A stretch of 64,000 bases of DNA, from assembly GCF_041438865.1 (NCBI RefSeq), contig NZ_CP109450.1, positions 7,123,501 to 7,187,500 on the forward strand. The letters run 5' to 3'. The first letter of the stretch is position 1, and every line of letters begins with the position of its first letter. The position numbers were made by a program, and so were the translations under genes. The DNA comes from Streptomyces sp. NBC_01471. GTDB lineage: Bacteria > Actinomycetota > Actinomycetes > Streptomycetales > Streptomycetaceae. The notes beneath the pieces were generated by a model, which saw only the letters and a program-made list of their open reading frames with translations, was not told the origin of the DNA and made no database searches. Below, piece after piece: positions 16,317 to 24,956 of the stretch.

Positions 16317-17311
16317 GCGGCCTCCTCTACGGCCAGGAGCCCGGCGAGTTCCGCGGTGATCTCCAGTTCGGGCAGGGCCTGTTCGATCCACGCGAACATG
16401 CCGGAGGGGTTGAGGTCGACGAGTGACCAGCGGCCGTCGGCGTCGGCCAGGAAGTCCATCGCGGCGTAGTGGAGCCGGTAGTGAGCCAGCAGCCGGGAGA
16501 CTCCGGAGCGGACGGCGTCCGGCACCGGGATGGAGGTATACGTCAGGGCGTCGTAGTCGGCTCGGTAGTCGGACTGCGCGGCTACGGAATGGGTGTCGAT
16601 CCGGGCGGCGAAGAGCTTTCCGCCGACCGAGGTCAGCCTCACCTCGAATTTTTTGGCTACCTTCTGTTGGAGCTGGTGCGCACAGGCCGTGATGCTTGTG
16701 TCAAGTCCGTCGGCACTCAAAGGGGTTGTGAAGAAGCGCGATATCGAATCGCCGTGCAGAACCGTTGGGCTGGCGATCGATTTGCACATCAGGTCGCCGT
16801 GGTCGCGCGCGAACTGGCGGGCACCCTCGAGCTGGTTGCCGATCCATGTGGGCGGCACCGGGAGGCCGCACCGCGGAGCCTGCACGAGCACGTCTGGTTT
16901 CGACTGCGCGGCATGAGTGGCTGTGGGGTGGTTGACGTGCAAGCAGTCCGGCAGGGCGGCCAGGACGCCGGTCACCCCGGCGGTCGCTTCATTGCTGGCC
17001 CACTCGGCCTGTTCCGGCAACATGCCAGCGCCGGCGCGGAGACGGGCGCGCTGCGGGTGCCACCACCACACCGTGCGGATGTCCTCCAGCCGCACGTGGT
17101 GGTCGCGCACGCTGAGCATGCCGGCCCAGTCCGGGCCGGATGCGGTCAGCCGCACGTGGTGAGGAAAGTCAGCCAGGTCCAGCCGGACTACGCGCGCAGC
17201 GCGCCGCTCGATCATGGGGATGACCAGGTCCGCGGTGACGTTGTCCTGGGTGGTGACGATGACGCATGCAGGGCCCGACTTTGGTGAGGGGCGCTCCGCC
17301 GGTAAAGACAT
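16313..17311 (-). CDS. ATP-grasp ribosomal peptide maturase (graspetide-type)
   Basis: Enzymes of this family use ATP to activate Asp/Glu side chains of a precursor peptide and join them to Thr, Ser or Lys side chains, forming macrocycles. The 332-aa protein starts with the Rossmann-like N-domain (ACVIVTTQDN). It has the characteristic WWWHPQRAR, the ATP-binding region (DLMCKSIASPT, KKFEVRLTSVGG) and the C-terminal metal-binding part (FLADADGRWSLVDLNPSG). GGAG lies seven bases before the ATG. A 74-aa precursor candidate ends 45 bp upstream and a chain of coupled genes follows. Confidence 0.85.
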   Translation of the reverse strand: MSLPAERPSPKSGPACVIVTTQDNVTADLVIPMIERRAARVVRLDLADFPHHVRLTASGPDWAGMLSVRDHHVRLEDIRTVWWWHPQRARLRAGAGMLPEQAEWASNEATAGVTGVLAALPDCLHVNHPTATHAAQSKPDVLVQAPRCGLPVPPTWIGNQLEGARQFARDHGDLMCKSIASPTVLHGDSISRFFTTPLSADGLDTSITACAHQLQQKVAKKFEVRLTSVGGKLFAARIDTHSVAAQSDYRADYDALTYTSIPVPDAVRSGVSRLLAHYRLHYAAMDFLADADGRWSLVDLNPSGMFAWIEQALPELEITAELAGLLAVEEAA

Positions 17312-17356
17312 GGGGATTCTCCGTACGTAGGAACGAGATCAGCAAGCGCGGGGTGA

Positions 17357-17581
17357 TTACCAGAGGCCGCCGTTGCCGTCGTGCCACAGGTGACCGGAGC
17401 GGTCGGGTTCGCCCGTGGCTCCGCCCGAGGACATGGTGGTGGGGAGGTCGTGCCCGGCCGGGCGAGGAGTGATCTGCCGGGCGTAGTCAAACGGCAGGTC
17501 GGACTCCTGAGCGGGGACGGGCTGCGGAGCGGTGCACAAGGTCAGAGCGAGGGGAATCACGTTCGGAGCGAGGGGAGTCAC
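17357..17581 (-). CDS. Candidate graspetide precursor peptide, 74 aa
   Basis: The GTG at 17581 has GGAGAACCC immediately upstream, the best start in this frame. The first part (VTPLAPNVIPLALTL) would be leader. From residue 29 the peptide reads LPFDYARQIT, which resembles the conserved segment of putative ATP-grasp target peptides. The tail is rich in Thr, Ser, Asp and Glu (LPTTMSSGGATGEPD, then GHLWHDGNGGLW), the residue types linked by graspetide ligases. It lies directly upstream of the ligase. An upstream ATG at 17665 would add 28 residues but has no binding site. Confidence 0.65.
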   Translation of the reverse strand: MTPLAPNVIPLALTLCTAPQPVPAQESDLPFDYARQITPRPAGHDLPTTMSSGGATGEPDRSGHLWHDGNGGLW

Positions 17582-17670
17582 GGGTTCTCCATTGGTAGAG
17601 GGAGTGTGGATGGTCGCCTCTTCGCCGCGATGCGGAGGCTCAGCGGCAAAGGGGCGAGTGCTCATGGGAG

Positions 17671-17973
17671 TTACGGGATGCGGCCCGGCAGCATGGCCAG
17701 CGAGAGCAGGGCCAGGCAGACGAGTGGGAAGGCTGCGCAGCCCAGCCAGTACGCCCGGATGAAGCTTGGTTCGGGCCGTGGTTTGGGCGACGTGGAGCCG
17801 TTGAGGACACGATGCCTCGCGAGGACGTGACGTCCGAGGGCGGCCAGGAATGCGGGCAGCACGCCGTATTCGAAGACCGCATGGCAGATCACGGAGAGCC
17901 CCCCGAGGTCGAGCTGAGGACACCCGCGCCCAGGGGGGCCGGGTCTTCCTGTTGGGGGCTGACCCGATGTCAT
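17671..17973 (-). CDS. Small membrane protein, 100 aa
   Basis: The product has two hydrophobic stretches, around residues 25-47 (LSVICHAVFEYGVLPAFLAA) and 73-95 (AYWLGCAAFPLVCLALLSLA). The ATG overlaps the stop of the CPBP protease gene (ATGA), so they are coupled. No family is recognised. A partner role with the intramembrane protease is an inference from coupling. Confidence 0.65.
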   Translation of the reverse strand: MTSGQPPTGRPGPPGRGCPQLDLGGLSVICHAVFEYGVLPAFLAALGRHVLARHRVLNGSTSPKPRPEPSFIRAYWLGCAAFPLVCLALLSLAMLPGRIP

Positions 17974-19139
17974 CCACGGCGACCATCACGGCCTCCCGGG
18001 GCGGAGGTGACGCTGGACAGCGTCTCGTGCCGTCCGTCGAGCCCGGTGGGAACCAGCTCCGATTTCGCTGAGCCTTCCCCGTGGGCCTGTTCGGGCGTGC
18101 TGGCGCCGGGTTCTTCAGAGGGGCCGGTTGCCGGCTCGCTCGCGGTTCGGCGGCGGTTCACCACGTAGCGCTCGAACAGGCCCACGAGGACGGCTATGGC
18201 GATGCCGACTGGAACACGAACGGTAAGGAAGGGCAGCGGCATGAGGAACAAGGTCAAGGTGTCGAAGCAGGCGTGGGCGACGGCCAGCGGTGTGAGCCGG
18301 TGCCACCGGCGGTACAGGTAGACGCGGCCGGCGGCGAAGGCGAGCATGCCGAGGCCGGGGAGTCCCATGTACAGGTGGGCAACCACTTCGAGGCCGCAGA
18401 TCAGGGTGTAGATCTCCCAGGCGGGGCGCCGGGCGGCGGACAGCAGAGCGGTAGTCGCGCCGACCATGACCAGGTCCTCCAGGACCACGGTGGCCGGCAC
18501 GGCAATGATGACCTGCCAGGGTGAGGTGACGCCGATGGCTGTCAGCTGGCTGGTCTGCATCACCGGGCCCCAGTCGAAATACAGCATGACCGAAGCGAGT
18601 GCGGTTGCGAGCCCGCCTCCTGCCACGCACACCATCATGGCGCTCTGGCCGGCCTCCCAGGCGCTGACACGGCTCGTGTGCGTCCTGTGCTCCGGGGCGG
18701 CGATGCCCAGCCGGTGGGCTGTGATTCCGTGACGCGCGCATACCTCCAGTGCCAGCCAGGCGAGACTGACTGTGGCCGCAGCCGGCTGGATGTATGGGTG
18801 GCCTGCACCCGGCGCGGAGAGCAGCACGGCGGAAGCGCCGGCCGCGACGGCGAGCCATCGCTGACAGACCCTCCAGGCGTGGTGACGCCGGTAACTCACC
18901 GTCCGGCATATGACCAGCCACCCGAGCCAGATCAACTTGGCGAACGAAAGCACCAGTTCGCCGTATGCGAGCAGCGTCCAGACGCGGGGGTCCTGTACGC
19001 CGAGCATTTGTACGAATGCGGCGAGGGCTGCGCCGAGCGGTGTGAAGCACGCTATGAGGAGCAGCAGTGTCACATCGCGCCAGATGCGTGCTGGGGTGCC
19101 GGGGGTGAATAACGGGCTGTTCGCCGTGGCCGTGCTCAT
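17970..19139 (-). CDS. CPBP-family intramembrane metalloprotease-like protein
   Basis: The family includes CAAX proteases and the bacteriocin-maturation and self-immunity proteins of lactobacilli. The 389-aa protein has about eight membrane segments. Family-type residues lie in VVLEDLVMVGA, GLEVVAHLYMG and VAHACFDTL. The first glutamate pair (EExxxR) is reduced to ED, so activity is not certain. The C-terminal 60 residues are a soluble, Glu/Ser-rich tail. The gene is 52 bp from the GH15 stop and near two peptide-modification genes; leader cleavage or immunity is possible but unproven. Confidence 0.7.
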   Translation of the reverse strand: MSTATANSPLFTPGTPARIWRDVTLLLLIACFTPLGAALAAFVQMLGVQDPRVWTLLAYGELVLSFAKLIWLGWLVICRTVSYRRHHAWRVCQRWLAVAAGASAVLLSAPGAGHPYIQPAAATVSLAWLALEVCARHGITAHRLGIAAPEHRTHTSRVSAWEAGQSAMMVCVAGGGLATALASVMLYFDWGPVMQTSQLTAIGVTSPWQVIIAVPATVVLEDLVMVGATTALLSAARRPAWEIYTLICGLEVVAHLYMGLPGLGMLAFAAGRVYLYRRWHRLTPLAVAHACFDTLTLFLMPLPFLTVRVPVGIAIAVLVGLFERYVVNRRRTASEPATGPSEEPGASTPEQAHGEGSAKSELVPTGLDGRHETLSSVTSAPGGRDGRRG

Positions 19140-19191
19140 GGAGTCCGTTCTGGGCGGGGTGTTCGCCCTGTCGTTAGTGATGCCGTTGGTG

Positions 19192-21102
19192 TCAGTGGCG
19201 CGCGACGGGTGTTCCGGACCCGAGGGGGCGGGAAGGTTCAGTGGCGGCTGGACTGCTGAACGAGACAAACGGCCCCACATCGTCGCGGGCTGCGGTTTGG
19301 TCCTCGGAGGCCAGCCGGAGCGCGGCGGAGACCAGCGCGAAGTGGCTGAAGGCCTGTGGGAAGTTGCCGAGCTGCCGGTGAGCGACGCAGTCGTACTCCT
19401 CGGCGAGCAGTCCGACGTCGTTGGCGAGGGACAGGAGTTTTTCGAACAGTGCGGTCGCCTCCGCGGTCCGGCCGATCATCGTCAGGGCCTCGACCAGCCA
19501 GAAAGAACAGGCAAGGAAGGCGCCCTCGTCGCCGGTCAGGCCGTCGGCTCCGGTCACGGTTCCCGCCGTGCGGTAGCGCAGGATCAGGCCGTCGCCACCG
19601 GTGGACAGCTCGCGCTGGATCGCCTCGATGGTGCCGATGACCCGCTTGTCGTCCGACGGGAGGAAGCCCACCAGGGGAATGAGCAGCAGGGAGGCGTCCA
19701 GTTCGGCGGAGCCGTAGGACTGGGTGAAGGTGTTGCGGACCTGGTCGTAGCCGTGGGCGCACACGTCGGCATGGATGGCGTCCCGCAGCTTGCGCCACTT
19801 CTCGACGGGGCCGGTGGCGCGGCCGGCCTCGATCCGGCGGACCATCCGGTCGGCGGCGACCCAGCCCATGACCTTCGAGTGCACGAAGTGCCGCTCGGGC
19901 CCGCGCATCTCCCAGATTCCCGCGTCCGGCAAGTGCCAGCGGGCCTCGACCTGGGTGAGCAGAGCGCTCTGGAGGGCGAAGGCGTCGTCGCAGGGAGCGA
20001 GGCCGGCTTCCTCGGCGAGGTGGAAGGCGTCGAGGACTTCACCGAACACGTCGAGCTGTGGCTGATGGGCGGCGCCGTTGCCGATGCGTACCGGCTGGGA
20101 GCCTTCCAGCCCGGGAAGATGGGGCAGGGTGCTCTCACGGAGGTCGCGGTCGCCCTTGATCGAGTACATGATCTGCACGGTGGCGGGGTCGCCGGCGATG
20201 GCCCGGGCGAGCCAGTCCCGCCAGGCGGCTGCTTCTTCCACGTGACCGGTGAGCGCCAGGACGCTCAGCGCGATCGCAGCGTCCCGCAGCCAGGTGTAGC
20301 GGTAGTCCCAGTTCCGCTCGCCACCGATCTCCTCGGGCAGCGAGGTGGTAGGCGCGGCGACCATACCGCCGGTGGGAGCGTAGGTGAGGGCCTTGAGGAC
20401 GATCAGCGAGCGGCTCACAGCCTCCTGGTAAGGGCCGGTGTACGTGCTGCGGGCGGACCAGTCGGACCAGAAGGCGATAGTGCTTTCCAGGGCGGCCGCG
20501 GGATCGGGGCGGGGCGGCGCGGGCAGGTGGGAGGGCTGCCAGGACAGTGCGAGGACCTGATACTCCCCGGTGGGGACGCAGAACGTGGCTTCCACGTTCC
20601 CGTCCGCGTGCTTACTTAGCGGTGTCGAGGAGTCCAGGTAGAGGGCGTCCGGTCCGGCGAGTGCCGCGTACCGGTCACCGCCGAACTGATGGGGGTGACG
20701 CACCAGGCGGGGCGCGACCTTGCCGTAGGCGAAGCGGACCAGGATCCGCGAGGACATCTGCACCAGGCCGCGGACGCCTTGGACGACACGGATCAGCTGG
20801 GGGTTGCCGCAGCCGGGAGTCCGGGTCGGCATGAAGTCCAGGACGCGGGCCTGTCCGTTGTGCGTGGTCCAGGTCGTCTCCAGTACGAGGGTGCCCGGCA
20901 GGTACCGGCGTCGTACCTGGGCATCGGAGGCGGTGGGGCGCAGGTCCCACGAGCCGTGCTGCGGGGTGCCGACCAGCGAGGCGAACGCGGCGGGGGAGTC
21001 GAAGTCGGGCAGGCACTGCCAGCTGACTGAGCCGCGGTGGTGGATCAGAGCGGCGGTGTGCATGTCACCGACGAGAGCGTGGTCCTCGATGAGCGCGGTC
21101 AT
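19192..21102 (-). CDS. Glycoside hydrolase family 15 protein (trehalase/glucoamylase type)
   Basis: The 636-aa protein has the full architecture: an N-terminal beta-sandwich (MTALIEDHALVGDMHTAAL, then VSWQCLPDFDSPAAFA) and an (alpha/alpha)6 barrel containing ERNWDYRYTWLRDA and WEMRGPERHFVHSKVMGW. In actinobacteria this subgroup often acts as trehalase. There is no signal peptide, so it is cytoplasmic. The ATG at 21102 matches the usual family N-terminus. It is probably unrelated to the peptide genes around it. Confidence 0.88.
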   Translation of the reverse strand: MTALIEDHALVGDMHTAALIHHRGSVSWQCLPDFDSPAAFASLVGTPQHGSWDLRPTASDAQVRRRYLPGTLVLETTWTTHNGQARVLDFMPTRTPGCGNPQLIRVVQGVRGLVQMSSRILVRFAYGKVAPRLVRHPHQFGGDRYAALAGPDALYLDSSTPLSKHADGNVEATFCVPTGEYQVLALSWQPSHLPAPPRPDPAAALESTIAFWSDWSARSTYTGPYQEAVSRSLIVLKALTYAPTGGMVAAPTTSLPEEIGGERNWDYRYTWLRDAAIALSVLALTGHVEEAAAWRDWLARAIAGDPATVQIMYSIKGDRDLRESTLPHLPGLEGSQPVRIGNGAAHQPQLDVFGEVLDAFHLAEEAGLAPCDDAFALQSALLTQVEARWHLPDAGIWEMRGPERHFVHSKVMGWVAADRMVRRIEAGRATGPVEKWRKLRDAIHADVCAHGYDQVRNTFTQSYGSAELDASLLLIPLVGFLPSDDKRVIGTIEAIQRELSTGGDGLILRYRTAGTVTGADGLTGDEGAFLACSFWLVEALTMIGRTAEATALFEKLLSLANDVGLLAEEYDCVAHRQLGNFPQAFSHFALVSAALRLASEDQTAARDDVGPFVSFSSPAATEPSRPLGSGTPVARH

Positions 21103-21166
21103 GAAGGGTCCGTTCAGGTTGAGCGCCGGCTTCGAAGCGGCCGGCGGTTTATGCGGGTACGGGCGG

Positions 21167-24100
21167 TCAGTGCGTCTGCTGGCGGCGGGGCCGCGTGCTG
21201 GCGAGGGAGATGGCCCGGGCCAGGCGCCACGCGGTGCCTTCGGAGGTCTCACCGACGTGGTGCAGGTGGGCGGTCAGCAGTGCGCGGAGCACGGCGTCCG
21301 GATCCACAGGAGGGGAGGTGCGCAGGACGTTGCGGTACGTGGCCAGTGCCTCGTGGCGTCGCGCCCAGGGACCGTCGACGAGACCGGTGGCGCCCGGGAT
21401 GCGTCGCAGTTCGGCCCACCCGTCGTCAGGGGCGGCGAGCGTGCGGGCCTGTTGCACCAGCGGGCGGGGCAGCGGCGCGGCAGCGGCCGGCTTGGGCTGG
21501 GCGGCCAGCCACTTCATCCCCTCGGTGACGTCTTGGTGGAAGCCGGCCGCGATGGCGAGGATGTTGGCTGCCACCAGTACCGGCTGAGGGGCCGGGAAGG
21601 GCGGGCGAGCCAGTTGATAGGCGATGGCCTCCGTGTCGGCGCTGAACGTGTTCTCCGCGGCGGTCAGCGTGTCCCCTGCCCCCCACAGGCCCATGTGCGG
21701 CCGGTACGGGACGAGGGTGACCTCGCCGACGACTCCGGCGTCGTTCAGGTGTGCGGTCCACTGTCCGAACCGGCACAGGGCGTCGGCCGCGTCGGCCGGA
21801 TGAGGCAGACGGAGGGTCAACTCGGTGTGCGGATGGTCGCCTTCGTCGTGGGCGGTGACCCACCACACGCAGTGGGGAAGATCGGCGACCAGCGGCGGGA
21901 GGTGATCGGTGAGCAGCGCGCGACGCACCTGGGGCTGGCAGTGCAGGCGGGCGGAGAGGTAGCGGGAGGCGCCGGGCAGGTGGGCATGGTCGCGGCGGAC
22001 GACCGGCGCGCTGTGCACGACCGGCGCGGGCCGGGCGGGCGCCGAGGACGCCAGGTAGGCGACGAACTCGTGGGACCGCCCGCCGCACCAGCCGTAGGCG
22101 TCTTCCGGCTCGGCCTCGGCGAGGGTGAGCTGACCGAAGTGGGGCCGGTCCATGCGGGAGCGCAGCAGCTCACGGTGCGCCGGGTGCTCCAGGTCCAGGC
22201 GGAGCCGGTTGTCGTAGCGCTCCAGGTAGACGTGGCGCGGCAGCCTCCACCGCTCGCGCAGTGCGGCGAAGGACTCGTCCCACTCGGCGGTCGAGGCGCT
22301 CGTAGTGGGCAGACCGGTGTGGTCCAGGCGCCAGGTGGCCGGGCTGAGGATGCTGCGTCCGGCCCGTACGCGCGGCCGGAACGCCAGGTGCCGGGCCGCG
22401 CCCCAGTCCCACGCGTCGAGGTTGCCGATGCTGCCGATGAGCCGGCTGCTCTGGCCGCGCTGGAGTTCGTCGATGAACCGCGCGACCGTGGGCGTTTGGC
22501 ATTCGAGCTGGAGAGGGTGAGGGATCGCGGCCTCCAGCACGCGTCCCCGCGACAGGGAGACAAGGTGCAGCCGCTCCCCGTGGCAGGTCACCGCAAGATC
22601 GCACAAAGGGATGAGGTCAGGGTCCGCGGGCCGGTGCTCGGACAGGGAGATCAAGGGGGCGACCAGACGGGGTGTGCGTGTGATGTAGGACGCCTTCGGC
22701 ATCAGTGAGGGGAAGGACACCTGAACGGGCAAGGCGCCTTGTACCGTCGTCGGCCGCCGGGCCAGCATTCCCAGCAGGTCACTGGGCGAGCTGTCCTCGG
22801 CGAGCAGAGCGGCGAGCCGGCCGCCGCTGAAGTGGCCCCACCCGCGGCCGGTGCGGCGCACCGCGAGGCTGAAGTCACCGGCGTCCAGGCGTTGCACGCT
22901 GGCGGCATACACCGAGGCGGTCAGCTCCACGTGCGCCGGCACGTCCTGTGCAGTCGTGGGTGTTTGCCCGGCGGTGAGCCGGTGGATGAGGTCCTCGTCG
23001 AGGACGAGCTCCTCTCCCGCTGCCCAGGCGCGCTGGGCGAGCGTCATCAGGAGCCGGTCGCGGTGCAGGGTGTCGGGCTCGGGGGCCCGCGCGGTGCCGA
23101 GGAAGTCCTCGGGCAGGCCGAGGCCGCAGTGCGGGTCGAGCAGGTCCGTCAGCGCGACCAACGTGCCCTCCCCGTAACGGTTGCGGAAGCGCTCCCGGTA
23201 GCGGAGCCACGCTTGGGTCCCTCGCGGCTCCGGGGTGACCTGGGCCAGGACGCCGGCGGCCGTCTCCGCCTCCCAGGCCACCGCCCTCGGGAGAACGAGC
23301 TCCGCGTCCACGCGGGTGTCCACAGCGAGCGGGGTGGGCTCGTCGGCGATCCGCCGCATCCGGGTGACGATCGCGGTTCGCTGCCGGTCGGCCTTCTCCG
23401 ACACCGGGTTGTGGCCGTCGAGGTCACGCATTTGTGCGTGAATCTCCCGCAGGGCGAGGGCCAGGTCCGCTGCCGGGCCGCTGTCCATGGCACCCACGCG
23501 GTCGAGTTCACCGGCCACGTATCCCAGAGTGTCCGTCTCGGTGCCCGAGGGCTGCAGACTGGTCAGCAGCATCCGCCGGGCAATGAGCACGTCCAGCAGT
23601 TCTTCGGCTCCGTGCGTGCCGAGGTCGGGGTGGTCGGCGCTGAGTTCGCACACGATGTCCCGGTACGGCACAGGAGTGTGTGCCAGCTGGATGGCCGCCC
23701 TGACGGCGGCGGTGTGCCGGACCGACACCTCACGCACAGCCGTGCCCGTCTCCTCCACCTCGCGTGGCTGCCAGGGCAGGACCAGGCGCTCGCCGCGTAC
23801 GCGCAGCGCGTTGTTGGCGCAGAGCCGCAGGCCCCGCCGGACCTCGGGGACGGCTTCCAGCTGCTGCACGACCGTGGCGAACCACATCCCGGCGGCCCGG
23901 GTAACCGTCCGGTGCTCGCTCCCCCACCGGGCTTCGGCACGCGCCCCGAAATGGCCATCGGTGACGCCGGCGTAGAGGCCGAAGGGGGTCGCCCGGTGGG
24001 TGAGGCGCAGGACGTAGCTGAGCAGGGTCAGGGCGATGCGCCGCATGGACTCCGCGTCGGCGGGCGTGTCCTTCAGGTTGTCGAGTTCGCGGGCGAGGTC

Positions 24101-24292
24101 TGGACTTGCGTGCCGGACGGCGGGCGCGATCTGCTGGACGTCCCAGACATCGAGCGCCCAGCGTCGCCACGAGGGCGTCGCGGCGGTCGTTGCCGTGGTC
24201 AGGTCCGGCGCCGGCGGGACGGGGAGGTCGTGGAGGAGCACGGACCGCACCATGATGCCGGGCTGGGCGCGGAACAGTGGTCGGGAGCCCAT
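21167..24292 (-). CDS. LanB-type lantibiotic dehydratase, full length
   Basis: LanB enzymes use glutamyl-tRNA to glutamylate Ser/Thr of a precursor peptide, then eliminate glutamate to give dehydroamino acids. The 1041-aa protein contains both domains. The N-terminal glutamylation domain is marked by HRATPFGLYAG at residues 99-109. The C-terminal SpaB_C/thiopeptide-type elimination domain lies from about residue 730 (HVYLERYDNRLRLDLEHP, then TELTLRLPHP). AGGAAGG lies about nine bases before the ATG. No LanC cyclase or obvious precursor is adjacent, so the substrate is elsewhere or one of the small ORFs. It follows the 57-aa ORF by 59 bp. Confidence 0.88.
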   Translation of the reverse strand: MGSRPLFRAQPGIMVRSVLLHDLPVPPAPDLTTATTAATPSWRRWALDVWDVQQIAPAVRHASPDLARELDNLKDTPADAESMRRIALTLLSYVLRLTHRATPFGLYAGVTDGHFGARAEARWGSEHRTVTRAAGMWFATVVQQLEAVPEVRRGLRLCANNALRVRGERLVLPWQPREVEETGTAVREVSVRHTAAVRAAIQLAHTPVPYRDIVCELSADHPDLGTHGAEELLDVLIARRMLLTSLQPSGTETDTLGYVAGELDRVGAMDSGPAADLALALREIHAQMRDLDGHNPVSEKADRQRTAIVTRMRRIADEPTPLAVDTRVDAELVLPRAVAWEAETAAGVLAQVTPEPRGTQAWLRYRERFRNRYGEGTLVALTDLLDPHCGLGLPEDFLGTARAPEPDTLHRDRLLMTLAQRAWAAGEELVLDEDLIHRLTAGQTPTTAQDVPAHVELTASVYAASVQRLDAGDFSLAVRRTGRGWGHFSGGRLAALLAEDSSPSDLLGMLARRPTTVQGALPVQVSFPSLMPKASYITRTPRLVAPLISLSEHRPADPDLIPLCDLAVTCHGERLHLVSLSRGRVLEAAIPHPLQLECQTPTVARFIDELQRGQSSRLIGSIGNLDAWDWGAARHLAFRPRVRAGRSILSPATWRLDHTGLPTTSASTAEWDESFAALRERWRLPRHVYLERYDNRLRLDLEHPAHRELLRSRMDRPHFGQLTLAEAEPEDAYGWCGGRSHEFVAYLASSAPARPAPVVHSAPVVRRDHAHLPGASRYLSARLHCQPQVRRALLTDHLPPLVADLPHCVWWVTAHDEGDHPHTELTLRLPHPADAADALCRFGQWTAHLNDAGVVGEVTLVPYRPHMGLWGAGDTLTAAENTFSADTEAIAYQLARPPFPAPQPVLVAANILAIAAGFHQDVTEGMKWLAAQPKPAAAAPLPRPLVQQARTLAAPDDGWAELRRIPGATGLVDGPWARRHEALATYRNVLRTSPPVDPDAVLRALLTAHLHHVGETSEGTAWRLARAISLASTRPRRQQTH

Positions 24293-24351
24293 GGCTCTTG
24301 GCCTTCCTGCTGGAGACAGCTGTCGTAGTGGTGGGGGCCGGGCGCTGCCGG

Positions 24352-24525
24352 TCAGGCTTCGGGGAAGAAGTGCTCCAGCGCGTGCGCGGTGCGGGGGACT
24401 TCGGACTCCTGGGGATCAAGGACCTTGACGAGGTCGGGGCGCGGGGGCTGGTCGTGCGGGTCACGGTGGCCGTCGGTAGGCGAGGTGGCGGTCGCCGGAG
24501 AGGAGACGCGGCAGAGCGTGGGCAT
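24352..24525 (-). CDS. Small ORF, 57 aa, between the LanB gene and the 142-aa gene
   Basis: The ATG has GGAG eight bases upstream and follows the previous stop by two bases, typical operon spacing. The product starts MPTLCRVSSPATATSP and ends acidic (ALEHFFPEA). It has one Cys, at residue 5, and its Ser/Thr residues are near the N-terminus. This is the reverse of a normal lanthipeptide precursor, whose core is C-terminal. I cannot assign a role. Confidence 0.5.
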   Translation of the reverse strand: MPTLCRVSSPATATSPTDGHRDPHDQPPRPDLVKVLDPQESEVPRTAHALEHFFPEA

Positions 24526-24527
24526 GG

Positions 24528-24956
24528 TCAGGACTCCGGTGCGGGAGAGGTGAAGCGGGACATCTCGGCGGCGATCAGGGTGACGATGGGGTGGACCAGC
24601 AAGGGCCGGCTGAGCAGGGGGCCGTCCCGGTTGATCCACCTGGAGGCGTTGTCGTGCGCGGAGAGCTGCGGGACCGTGACGCTCTCGCCCACCCCGAGAT
24701 AGGTGGTGCCGTGCGGCCAGGCGGGGTCGCCGGACTCTACGGGCAGGAAGATCCCCCACCGGTCGGCGTGCGTGAAGATCCAGCCGATCGCGGAAGCTGC
24801 TGCCGATCGCGCGAGCCTGGCCATGACGAGCTGCGCGAGCGGCTCGGGCATGAGCAGGACCTCCCAGTCGGGTCCGACAGTCAGCGTCTGGAGCCGCAGG
24901 CCGGGTCGGGTAGGCAGGTCAAGGCCGTTTTGTGAGAGGAGAGTTGCGGCAGTCAC
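24528..24956 (-). CDS. Hypothetical protein, 142 aa
   Basis: The GTG at 24956 overlaps the P450 stop (GTGA). The product is globular with a central part reading WGIFLPVESGDPAWPHGTTY. It has no membrane segment, and I recognise no family. Coupling to the conservon P450 makes it a likely sixth member of that operon and a bridge to the LanB gene. Confidence 0.65.
   Translation of the reverse strand: MTAATLLSQNGLDLPTRPGLRLQTLTVGPDWEVLLMPEPLAQLVMARLARSAAASAIGWIFTHADRWGIFLPVESGDPAWPHGTTYLGVGESVTVPQLSAHDNASRWINRDGPLLSRPLLVHPIVTLIAAEMSRFTSPAPES

Noticed and set aside
24352..24525. 57-aa ORF as the LanB precursor peptide
   Set aside because: Ser, Thr and Cys are at the N-terminus and the C-terminus is acidic, the opposite of a normal leader-core order; there is no FxLD or other leader motif. 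I list it only as an ORF.
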